Below, one piece after another: positions 18,853-27,512 of a stretch of DNA of 64,000 nucleotides (position 1 is its first letter; each line of letters starts with the position of its first letter). The position numbers and the translations under genes are program-made. A model generated the notes under the pieces. It saw only the letters and a list, made by a program, of their open reading frames with translations. It did not search any database and was not told the DNA's origin. The stretch is from Verrucomicrobiia bacterium (lineage in GTDB: Bacteria > Verrucomicrobiota > Verrucomicrobiia > Limisphaerales > CAIMTB01). Where the stretch lies: NCBI GenBank assembly GCA_019634625.1, contig JAHCBA010000005.1:62001-126000 (forward strand), in the 5' to 3' direction.

Positions 18853-19833
18853 TCAGGACCCGAACGCCCGCCGCAGCATGGCGATGCTGTTGGGCACCGC
18901 GATATCGGGATCCTCCTTCCCCTCCATCTCCAGCGAGACATACCCGGTGTAGCCCACCTCGGCCAGGATGCGGGCGATCCGCGGGTAATCGAGGTCCAGC
19001 GTGTACCACTCGCCGCCCCCGTCGTACGTCTTCGCCTGCACGAACACCGTCCTGGGCGCGATGGCGGCCAGCTTGTCGTAGGGATCCTCGAGGAAGTTCC
19101 CGGTATCCATCAATACTCCCAGCCACGGGGAATCGATGGCCTTGACGATCCGCAGCAGCCCCTCCGGCGTGTTGGTCAGACCCCAGTGATTCTCGAGGGC
19201 CAGCAGGACCCCGCATTCCTCCGCCTTGGGCAGGCACTTCTCGATCGAGTCGATGCACCACTTGAACCCGTCGTCCTCGGTGTACCCGTCGAGGATCGGC
19301 TCGATGCCGCGCGCCTTCATCAGATCGTTGAAATTCGCGATGGTGTTCCAGCGGCCCGAGTTCAACCGGATGCAGGGAATGCCCAGCTCGTAGGCGATCT
19401 CGATGCACTTCCGCGTGTGCTCGATCTGCCCCGCCAGGTACTCCGGACGCGGATCCACAAAGTCCTGATGAATGGACAACGCGATCAGGTCGATGCCGTT
19501 CCGGAACGCATGCCGCTTGAGCCGCTGCAGATAGGCGCGATGCCCCGGGGTCAGCGGCTCGCGTTCCCCCATGTCCATCTGCCGGTGCAGGATATCCACC
19601 CCTTCCACCCCGATCAGCGCGGACTTCTCGATCACCGTCTCGACCGGAACCTTCGCCGTCCGGAAATGCCAGTACGAATAGGTCGAGATCGCCAGTTTGA
19701 CCCGGGGCCGACGCCCCGCCGGCACCGGCGCTCCCGGCGCAACCGCCGCCCCCGATGTTGGAAGACCCCCAACCAGCCCGGCCGCCGAAGCCAGGGCCGT
19801 GGATCCGAAAAAGGCGCGACGTGTGATTGGCAT
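18853..19833 (-). CDS. Tat-exported sugar phosphate isomerase/epimerase (AP endonuclease 2 family)
   Basis: 326 residues from ATG 19833. A twin-arginine-type leader 'ITRRAFFGSTALASAAG' is followed by a TIM barrel of the xylose-isomerase-like family: 'LAISTYSYWHF', 'GVEGVDILHRQ', metal-ligand Glu in 'LLALENHWGLT', Asp in 'GVLMDTGNF', 'FVQAKTYD' and 'GYVSLEMEGKED'. Such exported isomerases are numerous in Verrucomicrobiota and Planctomycetota and are thought to act in periplasmic sugar metabolism; the substrate is unknown. The leader has only two arginines and no classical SRRxFLK, but 'TRRAFF' is common in PVC Tat proteins. Confidence 0.85.
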   Translation of the reverse strand: MPITRRAFFGSTALASAAGLVGGLPTSGAAVAPGAPVPAGRRPRVKLAISTYSYWHFRTAKVPVETVIEKSALIGVEGVDILHRQMDMGEREPLTPGHRAYLQRLKRHAFRNGIDLIALSIHQDFVDPRPEYLAGQIEHTRKCIEIAYELGIPCIRLNSGRWNTIANFNDLMKARGIEPILDGYTEDDGFKWCIDSIEKCLPKAEECGVLLALENHWGLTNTPEGLLRIVKAIDSPWLGVLMDTGNFLEDPYDKLAAIAPRTVFVQAKTYDGGGEWYTLDLDYPRIARILAEVGYTGYVSLEMEGKEDPDIAVPNSIAMLRRAFGS

Positions 19834-20092
19834 GCATGGAGGATGCGCCAAACCCGGCGCCCCCGTGAATCGGAATCGCCACCCCGCGCACCACCCCCCA
19901 CCTAACATCGTGCCACCCGTCGCGCCTCCCACCGCGCCTCCCCTCCGCCAGCCCTGCGGCCCGGCCCTCGAACGTCTCGCGCAGCATCCGTTCGGGGGCC
20001 AACCCCGCCGAACCGCATCGCGCCGCTCCGGCAGGCACCGAGAACGAAGGAACACGAGTGCGACGCAACGCCCGGAAGGTGACCCTTCGCCC
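19834..20092. other. Spacer left of the MITE
   Basis: GC-rich, C-heavy DNA upstream of the isomerase gene. It likely contains that gene's promoter. No conserved frame was seen. The bases 20375-20525 on the other side of the MITE likewise hold no recognisable gene. Confidence 0.4.
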
Positions 20093-20374
20093 TAAGAGCC
20101 TCTCTGAAAACTGGAAGGGGCCCTGCGACGAGGGTTTTGGTCCCGCAGCCGCGGGACGGCGAGGCCGGCGCATCCCCGCAGCGGGCTGTAACGGTCGAGC
20201 CAACGCAGGCCCTGGCCGAAAGGACCGTCGCCCGAAGGGTTGTCGCGGAAGAGGCCGGCTGGCTTCGTTGCTCCTCGGTCACAGACCGCTGGCGGGTAGG
20301 CTCCCTCCTCGCGCCTCGCCATCCGGCCTTTTCCGCGACACCAGGGCCCCTTCCAGTTTTCAGACAGGCTCTTA
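20093..20374. mobile_element. MITE-like element with 33-bp terminal inverted repeats
   Basis: 282 bp. The left end is TAAGAGCCTCTCTGAAAACT and continues GGAAGGGGCCCTG; the right end, reverse-complemented, is the same 33 bases with one mismatch (CTC/CTG at position 10). The interior has no credible gene. This is the structure of a non-autonomous derivative of a DDE-type insertion sequence; the 'GAGCCTGTCTGAAAACT' end recalls IS5-like elements, from memory only. A target duplication is not clear, because the flanking CTAAG/CTTAG can be read as part of the inverted repeat. No matching transposase is in the window. Confidence 0.85.
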
Positions 20375-20525
20375 GCCGTAGCCATGCAGTTGGGAGGAAA
20401 GCGATGGCGCCGCAGAGTTTCGGGCAAGACGAGGAGTGAGCGAGGCGCGTCTTGGAACAGATGCGTAACGAATGAATGACGAAGCTCCTGACCCCTTTCT
20501 GGAGGCGTCTCCTACCCACCCTGCA

Positions 20526-21521
20526 TCATGGCAACACGACGACTCGATAGGACCTCTGGGGCTGGCCGAACGGCACATCGTCGGTAACACACTGAACCTC
20601 GCCGATAGCGCTTATCGCCGCTCCCAGATCCATCCATCCAGGAGGTGTCAAATCTGATCGATACTGCACCTGGTACGACGCCCCAACCGTGGCATTCCAG
20701 CAAATCTCAACCTGCGAGCAACGAATGGTGGCAATCGGGCCGCATAATGGCTTGCGGCAGTAATCGAATGTATTCAGGAACAACGCTTCATTCTGTGAGA
20801 ACGCACCCGGGACCGTCGTGTCCGCGAACGCATCGTGGTCCGAGTAGATGACCACCCGACCCGCCCCGGGACCCAACATTCCTGCCTCGATTACCGCCAG
20901 CGCAACGCCGATCTGATTTGTGGCAAGCGACACAGCGTACGGGCCTAGATCGGTCAGACCCCCGGGAAATACCTGACCAAACGCAGCGACACTGCCAAAT
21001 GGGCCACGGGTGACCGGGTGCGACGACGGCATCGTCACAGTAGCGGTGGCGAAGCCACCTACCGTGCCGTCGACTTGGACTCCAAACGGGGCGAGAACGG
21101 CCTCGTTCGCGGCAGGCGCGCTGGGATCGAATGTTGAGTTATCGGCGAAGACGACTGCCGACCCGCCGTGGCGAACGAACTCCATCACCGCCCCCTGCTC
21201 ATCCTCGGAGAGCGGCTCGATCGCACCTTGCCGGTCGGCTGCCGAACCGATGATAAGTATGTCCACAACAACGAGGCTTGAGGCATCCATCGTTGTGAAA
21301 CCTTCGAATGTGACGTTCGGAAACCGGGCCGCGACCGCGGCCCTGGCCTGGGAGTAGTAGGCTCCCTCGATAAAGGAATAGCTTCCGGCTCGCTGGCTGG
21401 TGAAGCCACCGACGACGAGGCTCGACTTCGATGTGCATGCCAGAGGTGTCTGCGCCTGTAGTGTCAGCGAGACCGCGAGGGGCAGGATTAGGCGTACTAC
21501 GTGATCCAATCCGATCTTCAT
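20526..21521 (-). CDS. Secreted protein of unknown function with C-terminal SxDLxxW-type module
   Basis: 331 residues from ATG 21521. Signal peptide 'LILPLAVSLTLQA'. Residues about 25-240 look like a Rossmann-type or DUF4350/GldG-like fold ('SSLVVVDILIIGSA', 'FVRHGGSAVVFADNSTF', 'GRVVIYSDHDAFAD'), without clear catalytic residues. The last 60 residues are a small beta module 'SYQVQYRSDLTPPGWMDLG' ending 'RSYRVVVLP'; similar endings occur on the four other secreted proteins up to 31777. Two CxxxxC-type pairs near 255-275 could form disulfides. Last gene of the minus-strand secreted cluster, 29 bases after a CsgG remnant. No function can be assigned. Confidence 0.75.
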   Translation of the reverse strand: MKIGLDHVVRLILPLAVSLTLQAQTPLACTSKSSLVVGGFTSQRAGSYSFIEGAYYSQARAAVAARFPNVTFEGFTTMDASSLVVVDILIIGSAADRQGAIEPLSEDEQGAVMEFVRHGGSAVVFADNSTFDPSAPAANEAVLAPFGVQVDGTVGGFATATVTMPSSHPVTRGPFGSVAAFGQVFPGGLTDLGPYAVSLATNQIGVALAVIEAGMLGPGAGRVVIYSDHDAFADTTVPGAFSQNEALFLNTFDYCRKPLCGPIATIRCSQVEICWNATVGASYQVQYRSDLTPPGWMDLGAAISAIGEVQCVTDDVPFGQPQRSYRVVVLP

Positions 21522-21550
21522 GGCTTTAATGGTATGGTGTCTTTGCAGTG

Positions 21551-21691
21551 TCACAGAACGTCGTCACCGAATACAACCGCGTCATGCCCTTGGCGGATGC
21601 CGTTGTTAAGCACGTTGACGGCGGTCGCTTCCAGCACGGTGATCTTCCCGATCCTGGCTGACTCGGTGAGCCACATGTTTGCCGGCCCGCT
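21551..21691 (-). pseudogene. CsgG-like gene remnant
   Basis: Reading the minus strand from 21691 to the TGA at 21551-21553 gives 'SGPANMWLTESARIGKITVL' followed by 'EATAVNVLNNGIRQGHDAVV'. This aligns without gaps with residues 'SGLADMLVTEVGRIGKFTVL' and onward in the intact CsgG-like protein at 26338-27345; by eye about 20 of 40 positions are identical. It has no start codon context and no N- or C-terminal remainder, and directly abuts the end of the propeller gene. It is best read as the leftover of a duplicated CsgG-like gene in the same operon. Confidence 0.8.
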
Positions 21692-21692
21692 C

Positions 21693-24479
21693 TCAACGGG
21701 TATGAGTTCGGAAGAACAGCCGGGTTTCAGGCGAAATCGATCTCAACAGGTCTGTCGTCGCCGCCTCGCTTACAACATTTGTCCACATCGTCCATTCGAC
21801 CAGGTCCGAGGACTCTTCAACGGTGAAGGCTCTCCCCGCCGGGCCGGAAACGCGGAGGCGGAGTTGACCGGCGTCGAGGAACTCCGCCGACAAGCTGATG
21901 ACTTCGGCAGGCGCGGCAAAGACGCGAATCACTGCTGGTCCCATCCCGAGATAAATATAGCCCCGTGGATCGTAGGCGACACAGCTGGGAATCCCAAGGT
22001 TCTGGCTGGTGTCGAATCCGGCATCGAATGTTCCATCGGGATTGATCCGCGCGTATTTGCTGACCGCATTGCCGAGCACGTTGGAAGCCGTGTCAGAGCT
22101 GTTCTCGCGCCCGAAGATCATCACGATCTTTCCGTCAGCTTGCTCGACCGCGTCGATAAACTGCGGACTCACGGTTGCATTGGCGACGTTGAAGACCGGA
22201 TCAAACGTGCCATCGGATCTCATCAAACGTAACAGATGCTCGCCTTCCACCCCCTGACACACGAGAACGCGGCCGTTCCCAAGGAGCTTCGCGGCAGCGA
22301 TCAGGTTCGAACCGGTGGTGGTATGGAAAGGGCTGAAGTTCGCAGCCTTGTTTCCGCTGGAGTCGAGTTTCATCAGTTGCGAGGCATCCAATCCATTCCA
22401 GGATTGGAAGCCGCCGAACACCCAGATCGATCCAGCCGGATCATGCCCGACACTGGCCAGGGAGTTTGTGTCAAAATTCCACCTTTTGAAGAGGTTTTCA
22501 CGGCCTGACACTGACAACAACTCTGCCAGCGCTTCCGCCCCCGGCCCATTTTGCACGTCGAAAGCCGGGATGACTCTCCCGTGATAGTCCACCAACGTCG
22601 CCTGCATCGCGGCGTTCGTGATCCCGCCGGTGACCACGTTGGTGAACCCTCCGACGAGGACGTAGCCGACACCCGGCCTTTCCGAGATCGAATTCGCCGG
22701 GCCCCCAATCAACTCGATGGGACTGAACGACGGATCATCCGGAAGGCCGGCCTGGTCGGCGAATACCCGTTGGATGATGTACTTGAAGACAGGGACTCGG
22801 CCTCCAGGACCTCGCCCGCCTTGTCCTTGTCGAACATTGCTACTGCATACAAGCCGGCCTTGGGAGTCGATGATGCCATTCTGAAAGGAGTGGCTGGTGG
22901 TTTCCTCGTCCAGGCCGAAGGCACTCCATGCGGATCTTTGGTCAACTACCCCTCCGTCGGGACCGATGCGTTGGATGACACCACTTGTACCGGTCGCCAC
23001 GACACTCCCGTCCCTTCGGACGAACAGGCGGGTGAGGGTGCCACTGCCCATGCTCGCCGGTTTCATCGTGGGATCGTGTGCTCCGTCGCGGCGCTCGACC
23101 ACCTGCACGATGCCAGCAGCCGAAGTTTGCTGCCCGAAGATTCCGCCGTCCGAGACAAGGCAACGATAGTTGCCGGAATCATTGGTTGTCGCATTGGCCA
23201 CGATGAACATTGCGGCGGTCGCATTGGGAATATTCGTGTAGCCCAACCTCCCGGCCGGCTGCTTCTGCCATTGGTAGATCGGATCTACACTCACAGCGAA
23301 GACACTGACGCTCAAAGCGAGGGTTTGGCCCGTCAGGAGTGCGGCCGATCGAGGGTGCTCCGTGACGACGATGCGCGGAGTCGGCGTGAAGTTGACATCG
23401 GCAACAGGAATGCGAAGCAGCCGGACCAAGCTGTCCGCGGCAAGCGCAAACAGGTGCGGACCGTGACGGAAGACATGCCGGGTCCAGGATTGGACAAGAC
23501 TGGCAGGCAACGAGGCGGTCGCGGTCGGAAGATTGTCCCACGTTATCCCGTCAGTGACAGAGAACTTTGGCCCTTCGATGCTGGTTCCCGCAAGGTGGCC
23601 GAGAAAAAGAGTGGATCCGTCCGAGGTGAGATTCCATTGAAAATTTGCGCCCGTCCCCAATCCGGCTCTCGCCTCTGTCCACGAGTCACCGAAGTCGTCT
23701 GTGAAGTAGATGCCCTCGGGCGACCTTGCCCTGAGCGGATCCTCATCGATCGGAATGAAAACCCGGCTGCCGTGGCGAACAAACTGACCGTGGTAAATGC
23801 CAACCGGTGCGGTTGTCTTTCTCCAACTGGCTCCATGGTCCGTCGTCTTGTATATCTCATGAGGCAGAGCATTTGGGATTCGCACACTCACGAGTGCTTG
23901 CCCTGCCCCGGCTATGACGGACTTCGGCTGAGTGCCTGCGGGCAATCCATTCGTGACTTGGTGCCAGTCCATCCCGTTTGCAGACGTGTACACGCCGTTC
24001 CATACCGAAGGGACGTAGTAACGCTCAGACGCGGCGTCATAAGCGATGTCCCGCAGAATCGGAACTGAATCGAGTGCTATACCTGATTCAACGGCCTTCT
24101 CCCATGTCGCTTCCCCGGGCCGAAGCCGATGGAGCGCTGTTGCGCCCACCGGTGTCTGCGGTTGAAGCAGATCCCCGCCGACCCAGACGAACCCGTTCTC
24201 GAATTTCACAAAGTTCAAGGAGAGGTTCGTCAAGTTGTATGAGCCGGTTCCCTGAACCGCGTTGATGGTGTCAAACGTCCGCCCATCCTCGGTCCGATAG
24301 ACGCCCGCAGCGCCCAGGAAGTAGAGGTGTGTGCCGTCACTGGCAACAGGTTGAGTGCGGCTTGATGAGGTGCTGGCTATCGTCAGCGGCCCGGGGACGT
24401 TCGTGGTTATCTCTGTCCACGTCTGAGCAGGTGCGGCAAGGGCCGGAACGATCCATGCGAGGGCAGGCAATTTCTTCAT
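21693..24479 (-). CDS. Large secreted protein: Asp-box propeller, Ig-like domain, delta-60 repeats
   Basis: 928 residues from ATG 24479 ('MKKLPALAWIVPALAAPAQT' is the leader). Residues about 30-365 form a BNR/Asp-box propeller ('KTTDHGASWRK', 'YFTDDFGDSWTEA', 'FSVTDGITWDN'). About 375-460 is an Ig-like domain ('YQWQKQPAG', 'ATTNDSGNYRCLVSDGG'). From 475 to 870 come delta-60-type repeats ('LTRLFVRRDGSVVATG', 'YARINPDGTFDAGFDTS'). The C-terminus is the shared module 'FTVEESSDLVEWTMWTNVV' ending 'TRLFFRTHTR'. Probably cell-surface or extracellular; no enzyme motif seen. Its start is 20 bases after the stop of the upstream delta-60 gene, so they are likely co-transcribed. Confidence 0.85.
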   Translation of the reverse strand: MKKLPALAWIVPALAAPAQTWTEITTNVPGPLTIASTSSSRTQPVASDGTHLYFLGAAGVYRTEDGRTFDTINAVQGTGSYNLTNLSLNFVKFENGFVWVGGDLLQPQTPVGATALHRLRPGEATWEKAVESGIALDSVPILRDIAYDAASERYYVPSVWNGVYTSANGMDWHQVTNGLPAGTQPKSVIAGAGQALVSVRIPNALPHEIYKTTDHGASWRKTTAPVGIYHGQFVRHGSRVFIPIDEDPLRARSPEGIYFTDDFGDSWTEARAGLGTGANFQWNLTSDGSTLFLGHLAGTSIEGPKFSVTDGITWDNLPTATASLPASLVQSWTRHVFRHGPHLFALAADSLVRLLRIPVADVNFTPTPRIVVTEHPRSAALLTGQTLALSVSVFAVSVDPIYQWQKQPAGRLGYTNIPNATAAMFIVANATTNDSGNYRCLVSDGGIFGQQTSAAGIVQVVERRDGAHDPTMKPASMGSGTLTRLFVRRDGSVVATGTSGVIQRIGPDGGVVDQRSAWSAFGLDEETTSHSFQNGIIDSQGRLVCSSNVRQGQGGRGPGGRVPVFKYIIQRVFADQAGLPDDPSFSPIELIGGPANSISERPGVGYVLVGGFTNVVTGGITNAAMQATLVDYHGRVIPAFDVQNGPGAEALAELLSVSGRENLFKRWNFDTNSLASVGHDPAGSIWVFGGFQSWNGLDASQLMKLDSSGNKAANFSPFHTTTGSNLIAAAKLLGNGRVLVCQGVEGEHLLRLMRSDGTFDPVFNVANATVSPQFIDAVEQADGKIVMIFGRENSSDTASNVLGNAVSKYARINPDGTFDAGFDTSQNLGIPSCVAYDPRGYIYLGMGPAVIRVFAAPAEVISLSAEFLDAGQLRLRVSGPAGRAFTVEESSDLVEWTMWTNVVSEAATTDLLRSISPETRLFFRTHTR

Positions 24480-24498
24480 GCGGCAGTTCGTTTCAGGC

Positions 24499-26277
24499 TC
24501 AGTTCCCTGTCGCGGGCTTCGCTGGAAGGTGGAGGCGGGAGGCGGGGGTTCGAAGCCGGAGTCGCGGTTCGGATCGAACCACATAGAATCGGAACGGAAG
24601 GCCTGGGGTTGCCGAACCAACGAACTCGTATTCGCCCGGGACCAATTCCCTGGCAGGACCCATCGGCATCCACTGACTCCTCGGCAAACCCAAGAGATCC
24701 GTGGCCAGGACCGTGAAGGTCTCACCCGCCGGGGCCGTGAACTCCATGCGCAACGAACCGTCGCCCGAGAGCGTCACGGCGGTGAACTCAGGTGGCGGGG
24801 ACATGAGGGCATAGTCGGCGAGGGTCTCCACGAGCCCCGAGGTGACGGCCCCATCCGTTACCCGCGCACGGGCCCTCACGGACCCGGTGACTGGAAGCGC
24901 GAGATCGGTGAGTTGCCAGCCTCCCGGAATGCGCACTCCCGCTCCCAGCGCGCTCCAGATCATGCCCCCGTCCGTCGAGAGATCGAACGCGACACCTTCC
25001 GCCTCCGGTGAGGCGCCGCCGCGCAGCCATTCGATCCTGTCGGCCGCCGTGACGGCGAGGTTTTGCGTGGCGGCATCGTTCTTGAGCAGCGCAAGATTGG
25101 CCCGCGGCTGCCCATTGACCCCGGCAAACCTGCCTCCGATCACCACGCTCCCGTCTCCCTGGATGAGGACGCCCGAGACGACAGGAGCAGCGACCTCGGC
25201 GTAGGCGCTGGCAGCGAAGGCGGCATCGATGGTCCCGTCGGGAAGAAGCCTTGCCATGGCGTTGCGAGCGATCCCCCCAACGGCTTTAAAGAATCCGCCG
25301 ATGACGAGTCTAGCATCCGTCTGCAATCCCATGGTGAACACGCCGACGGTTCCGGCGCCCGAGATCTGTGGATCGAAACCCATATCCAGCGAGCCATCAG
25401 GGTGAAGACGGGCCATGTGAGTCCGTGCGGTCCCCGCGACGGAGTGAAAAATGCCCCCGACCAGGATCATTCCATCCGGCTGCTCGCGGATGGCGTACAC
25501 GCCACCGAATTCGCCGCCGGACACGCCGGGATTGAAGTCAGGATCAAGCGACCCGTCGGGATGAAGCCGCGCGAGGTTGGTGCGCGCCACACCGTCGATC
25601 CCCGTGAAGCCGCCTCCCACCAGAATGCGGCCATCAGATTGCCGGACAAGGGCGTTCACAGAAGCGAATCCGCCATCCGCCGACACCCGCGGATCAAAGG
25701 CCGGATCGACCGAACCGTCGGACTCAATCCTCGCCAGATGAGCGCGTTCGATCCCGCCGACGGTGTCGAAGATCCCGCCCAGGATGAACCGCCCGTCCGG
25801 CAGGAGGAGCGTGGTGTACACCCCTGTGAACGAACCCTCCCCCGACACTCTCGGATCGAAGCCCGCATCGAGGGCGCCGTCCGGATGAAGTCGCGCGGCG
25901 AATACCCGCTCAACACCCCCGATCGATCTGAATGCTCCGCCGAGGACGATCCCGCCATCGCCCAGCACGATGATGCTGCTCACATCCCCGCGCACGTCCG
26001 CCTCGAAGCCGGGATCGGGATCACCGTTCGGGAGAAGGCGCACCAAATGGTTCCGTCCAGTGCCTCCTGTACGCAGGGCGACCAGTATTCCATGATCGGC
26101 CTGCACCGTCGCGGTCACGACAAACGGATCGATGACGGGGCGGAATGCCTCGTCCACGTCGCCCGGCGACGGCCTCCCCATCGACATCCCGTTCCCGGCA
26201 AGGATCGAACCCAACACCGCCAGCGCCGCCTTCCGAACGAAGGCCATCCGGTGACGCTCCCATCCAGGTGCCTTCAT
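24499..26277 (-). CDS. Secreted delta-60 repeat protein
   Basis: 592 residues. The leader 'FVRKAALAVLGSILAGNG' is followed by seven or so delta-60 repeats of about 55 residues with the consensus 'ARLHPDGSLDPDFNPGVSG...V.AI..QPDGMILVGG.F..V.G', a beta-propeller-forming motif. Then comes a beta region ('GVAFDLSTDGGMIWSALGAG') and the shared C-terminal module 'FTVLATDLLGLPRSQWMPMG' ending 'FRFYVVRSEP'. Delta-60 proteins are abundant in Verrucomicrobiota and Bacteroidota and are thought to be surface-exposed binding proteins. It sits 60 bases downstream of the CsgG-like gene and 19 bases upstream of the next propeller gene. Confidence 0.88.
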   Translation of the reverse strand: MKAPGWERHRMAFVRKAALAVLGSILAGNGMSMGRPSPGDVDEAFRPVIDPFVVTATVQADHGILVALRTGGTGRNHLVRLLPNGDPDPGFEADVRGDVSSIIVLGDGGIVLGGAFRSIGGVERVFAARLHPDGALDAGFDPRVSGEGSFTGVYTTLLLPDGRFILGGIFDTVGGIERAHLARIESDGSVDPAFDPRVSADGGFASVNALVRQSDGRILVGGGFTGIDGVARTNLARLHPDGSLDPDFNPGVSGGEFGGVYAIREQPDGMILVGGIFHSVAGTARTHMARLHPDGSLDMGFDPQISGAGTVGVFTMGLQTDARLVIGGFFKAVGGIARNAMARLLPDGTIDAAFAASAYAEVAAPVVSGVLIQGDGSVVIGGRFAGVNGQPRANLALLKNDAATQNLAVTAADRIEWLRGGASPEAEGVAFDLSTDGGMIWSALGAGVRIPGGWQLTDLALPVTGSVRARARVTDGAVTSGLVETLADYALMSPPPEFTAVTLSGDGSLRMEFTAPAGETFTVLATDLLGLPRSQWMPMGPARELVPGEYEFVGSATPGLPFRFYVVRSEPRLRLRTPASRLHLPAKPATGN

Positions 26278-26337
26278 GGTCGGACCAGGATTCAGATCGA
26301 AGGTCGTGCCGCGCGCGGCTTTCCGGCTGCGGGACGC

Positions 26338-27345
26338 CTACTTCGCCTTGACCACCCAGCCGGCCTTGACCTCGAGATCGCCCTCGTAAACCGCCCGGCT
26401 TCTCTCCTCCTGGGCCGATTGGATGGTCAATTCCCCCACCAGCTTCTCCTCCGTAAAGACAACCACGTCATGCTCATCCCGGATCTCGATGGCCTCGTAG
26501 AGATTCAGCTTCTCGCCGTCCCTGAAGCCCTGCGCCTTGCCAAGCGACACGATGATCGCCTGCCGGCTCGGTGCGGCAAGCACCTTGCCCGCCGTGGCGC
26601 GCCTGGCCTGGAACTCAGCGCTCGCCGCGGCACCCGCGGCCTGATCCCTGGCGGCGATCCGCTTCACGCGACCGGACTCCGGCAGTGTCACGGGCCGCAG
26701 TTCCTCGACAATCATCCCGAGCGCATCGACCGTGGCCTTGACCAGAGCGCTGTCCATGAACTCACGGTTGTCGTGACTGATGCCGCCCCCGCTGCCCCTG
26801 CCGAATCCGGAAACATTGAAGCTCGTGCCTCTCTTTTCCGCCGTGGCCGAACCGGTCTTGATGACCCGCCGGTGCGAGGCATCCACCAGCCGCCAGTCGA
26901 TCCGCACATCGACCGAACTCTGCCGGATGCCCACGTTGCCCAGGCCCACGCGCCGGGCGATGCCGCCGACGCCGGTATTGGATTCCTGGGCGCCGAAGCG
27001 CGTGACCTTGCCGGTCAGCATGAAGTCCGCGGCGGCAAACCCGCCCTTCTCGACCATCTCAGCCGCGTCGATCCAGCCGTCCTGGCCCTCGCGGATTTCG
27101 TCCTTGAGCACATCGAGATGGATCGTTTCGAGCACGGTGAACTTGCCGATTCTTCCGACCTCCGTGACCAGCATGTCGGCCAGCCCGCTGCCCAGCGCGG
27201 GCTGCCAGTACTGGATGTGAACCCGGTCCCCGGTGAATGGCGCCACGATCAGGGTCGGAGGTTCGCCTTTGGCAACCCTCGACGTTGTCGCCGCGCCCGA
27301 GATCACGAGAAGGGTCAGCAGGGTGGAGATGCAGTGTCGTTTCAT
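26338..27345 (-). CDS. CsgG-like secretion/assembly protein
   Basis: 335 residues with leader 'ISTLLTLLVISGAATTSRVA'; there is no lipobox Cys, so it is not a classical CsgG lipoprotein. The core matches the CsgG superfamily: 'LIVAPFTG', 'GSGLADMLVTEVGRIGKFTV', 'AAADFMLTGKVTRFG', 'VDVRIDWRLVDASHRRVIKT' and 'ALVKATVDALGMIVEEL'. Residues about 255-335 add a beta-rich C-terminal domain ('VSLGKAQGFRDGEKLNLYEA', 'VGELTIQSAQEERSRAVYEG'), a FlgT-like feature. CsgG forms the outer-membrane pore for curli; in other family members the role is assembly scaffolding. It heads the run of secreted repeat proteins, suggesting it helps to display or export them. That role is inferred. Confidence 0.85.
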   Translation of the reverse strand: MKRHCISTLLTLLVISGAATTSRVAKGEPPTLIVAPFTGDRVHIQYWQPALGSGLADMLVTEVGRIGKFTVLETIHLDVLKDEIREGQDGWIDAAEMVEKGGFAAADFMLTGKVTRFGAQESNTGVGGIARRVGLGNVGIRQSSVDVRIDWRLVDASHRRVIKTGSATAEKRGTSFNVSGFGRGSGGGISHDNREFMDSALVKATVDALGMIVEELRPVTLPESGRVKRIAARDQAAGAAASAEFQARRATAGKVLAAPSRQAIIVSLGKAQGFRDGEKLNLYEAIEIRDEHDVVVFTEEKLVGELTIQSAQEERSRAVYEGDLEVKAGWVVKAK

Positions 27346-27512
27346 ATCATGGACGGTGTTGGTGTGCTTGAGTGGTCTTGGAGGTTGTACAGGTCATCCT
27401 GGTTCGTCTTCAGCCTGCGGGATCGAACGGTCTGCCTTTCCCGCGCTGCCGAGGGAGTCGTTGGGCATCTTCATCGGGCATGGTGAAGTCCAGGTGGGTG
27501 GCAGGCATGGCT

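Noticed and set aside
20026-20519. Open frames crossing the MITE on both strands
   Set aside because: They run through both inverted ends and share no protein family; their apparent peptides are the translated terminal repeats.
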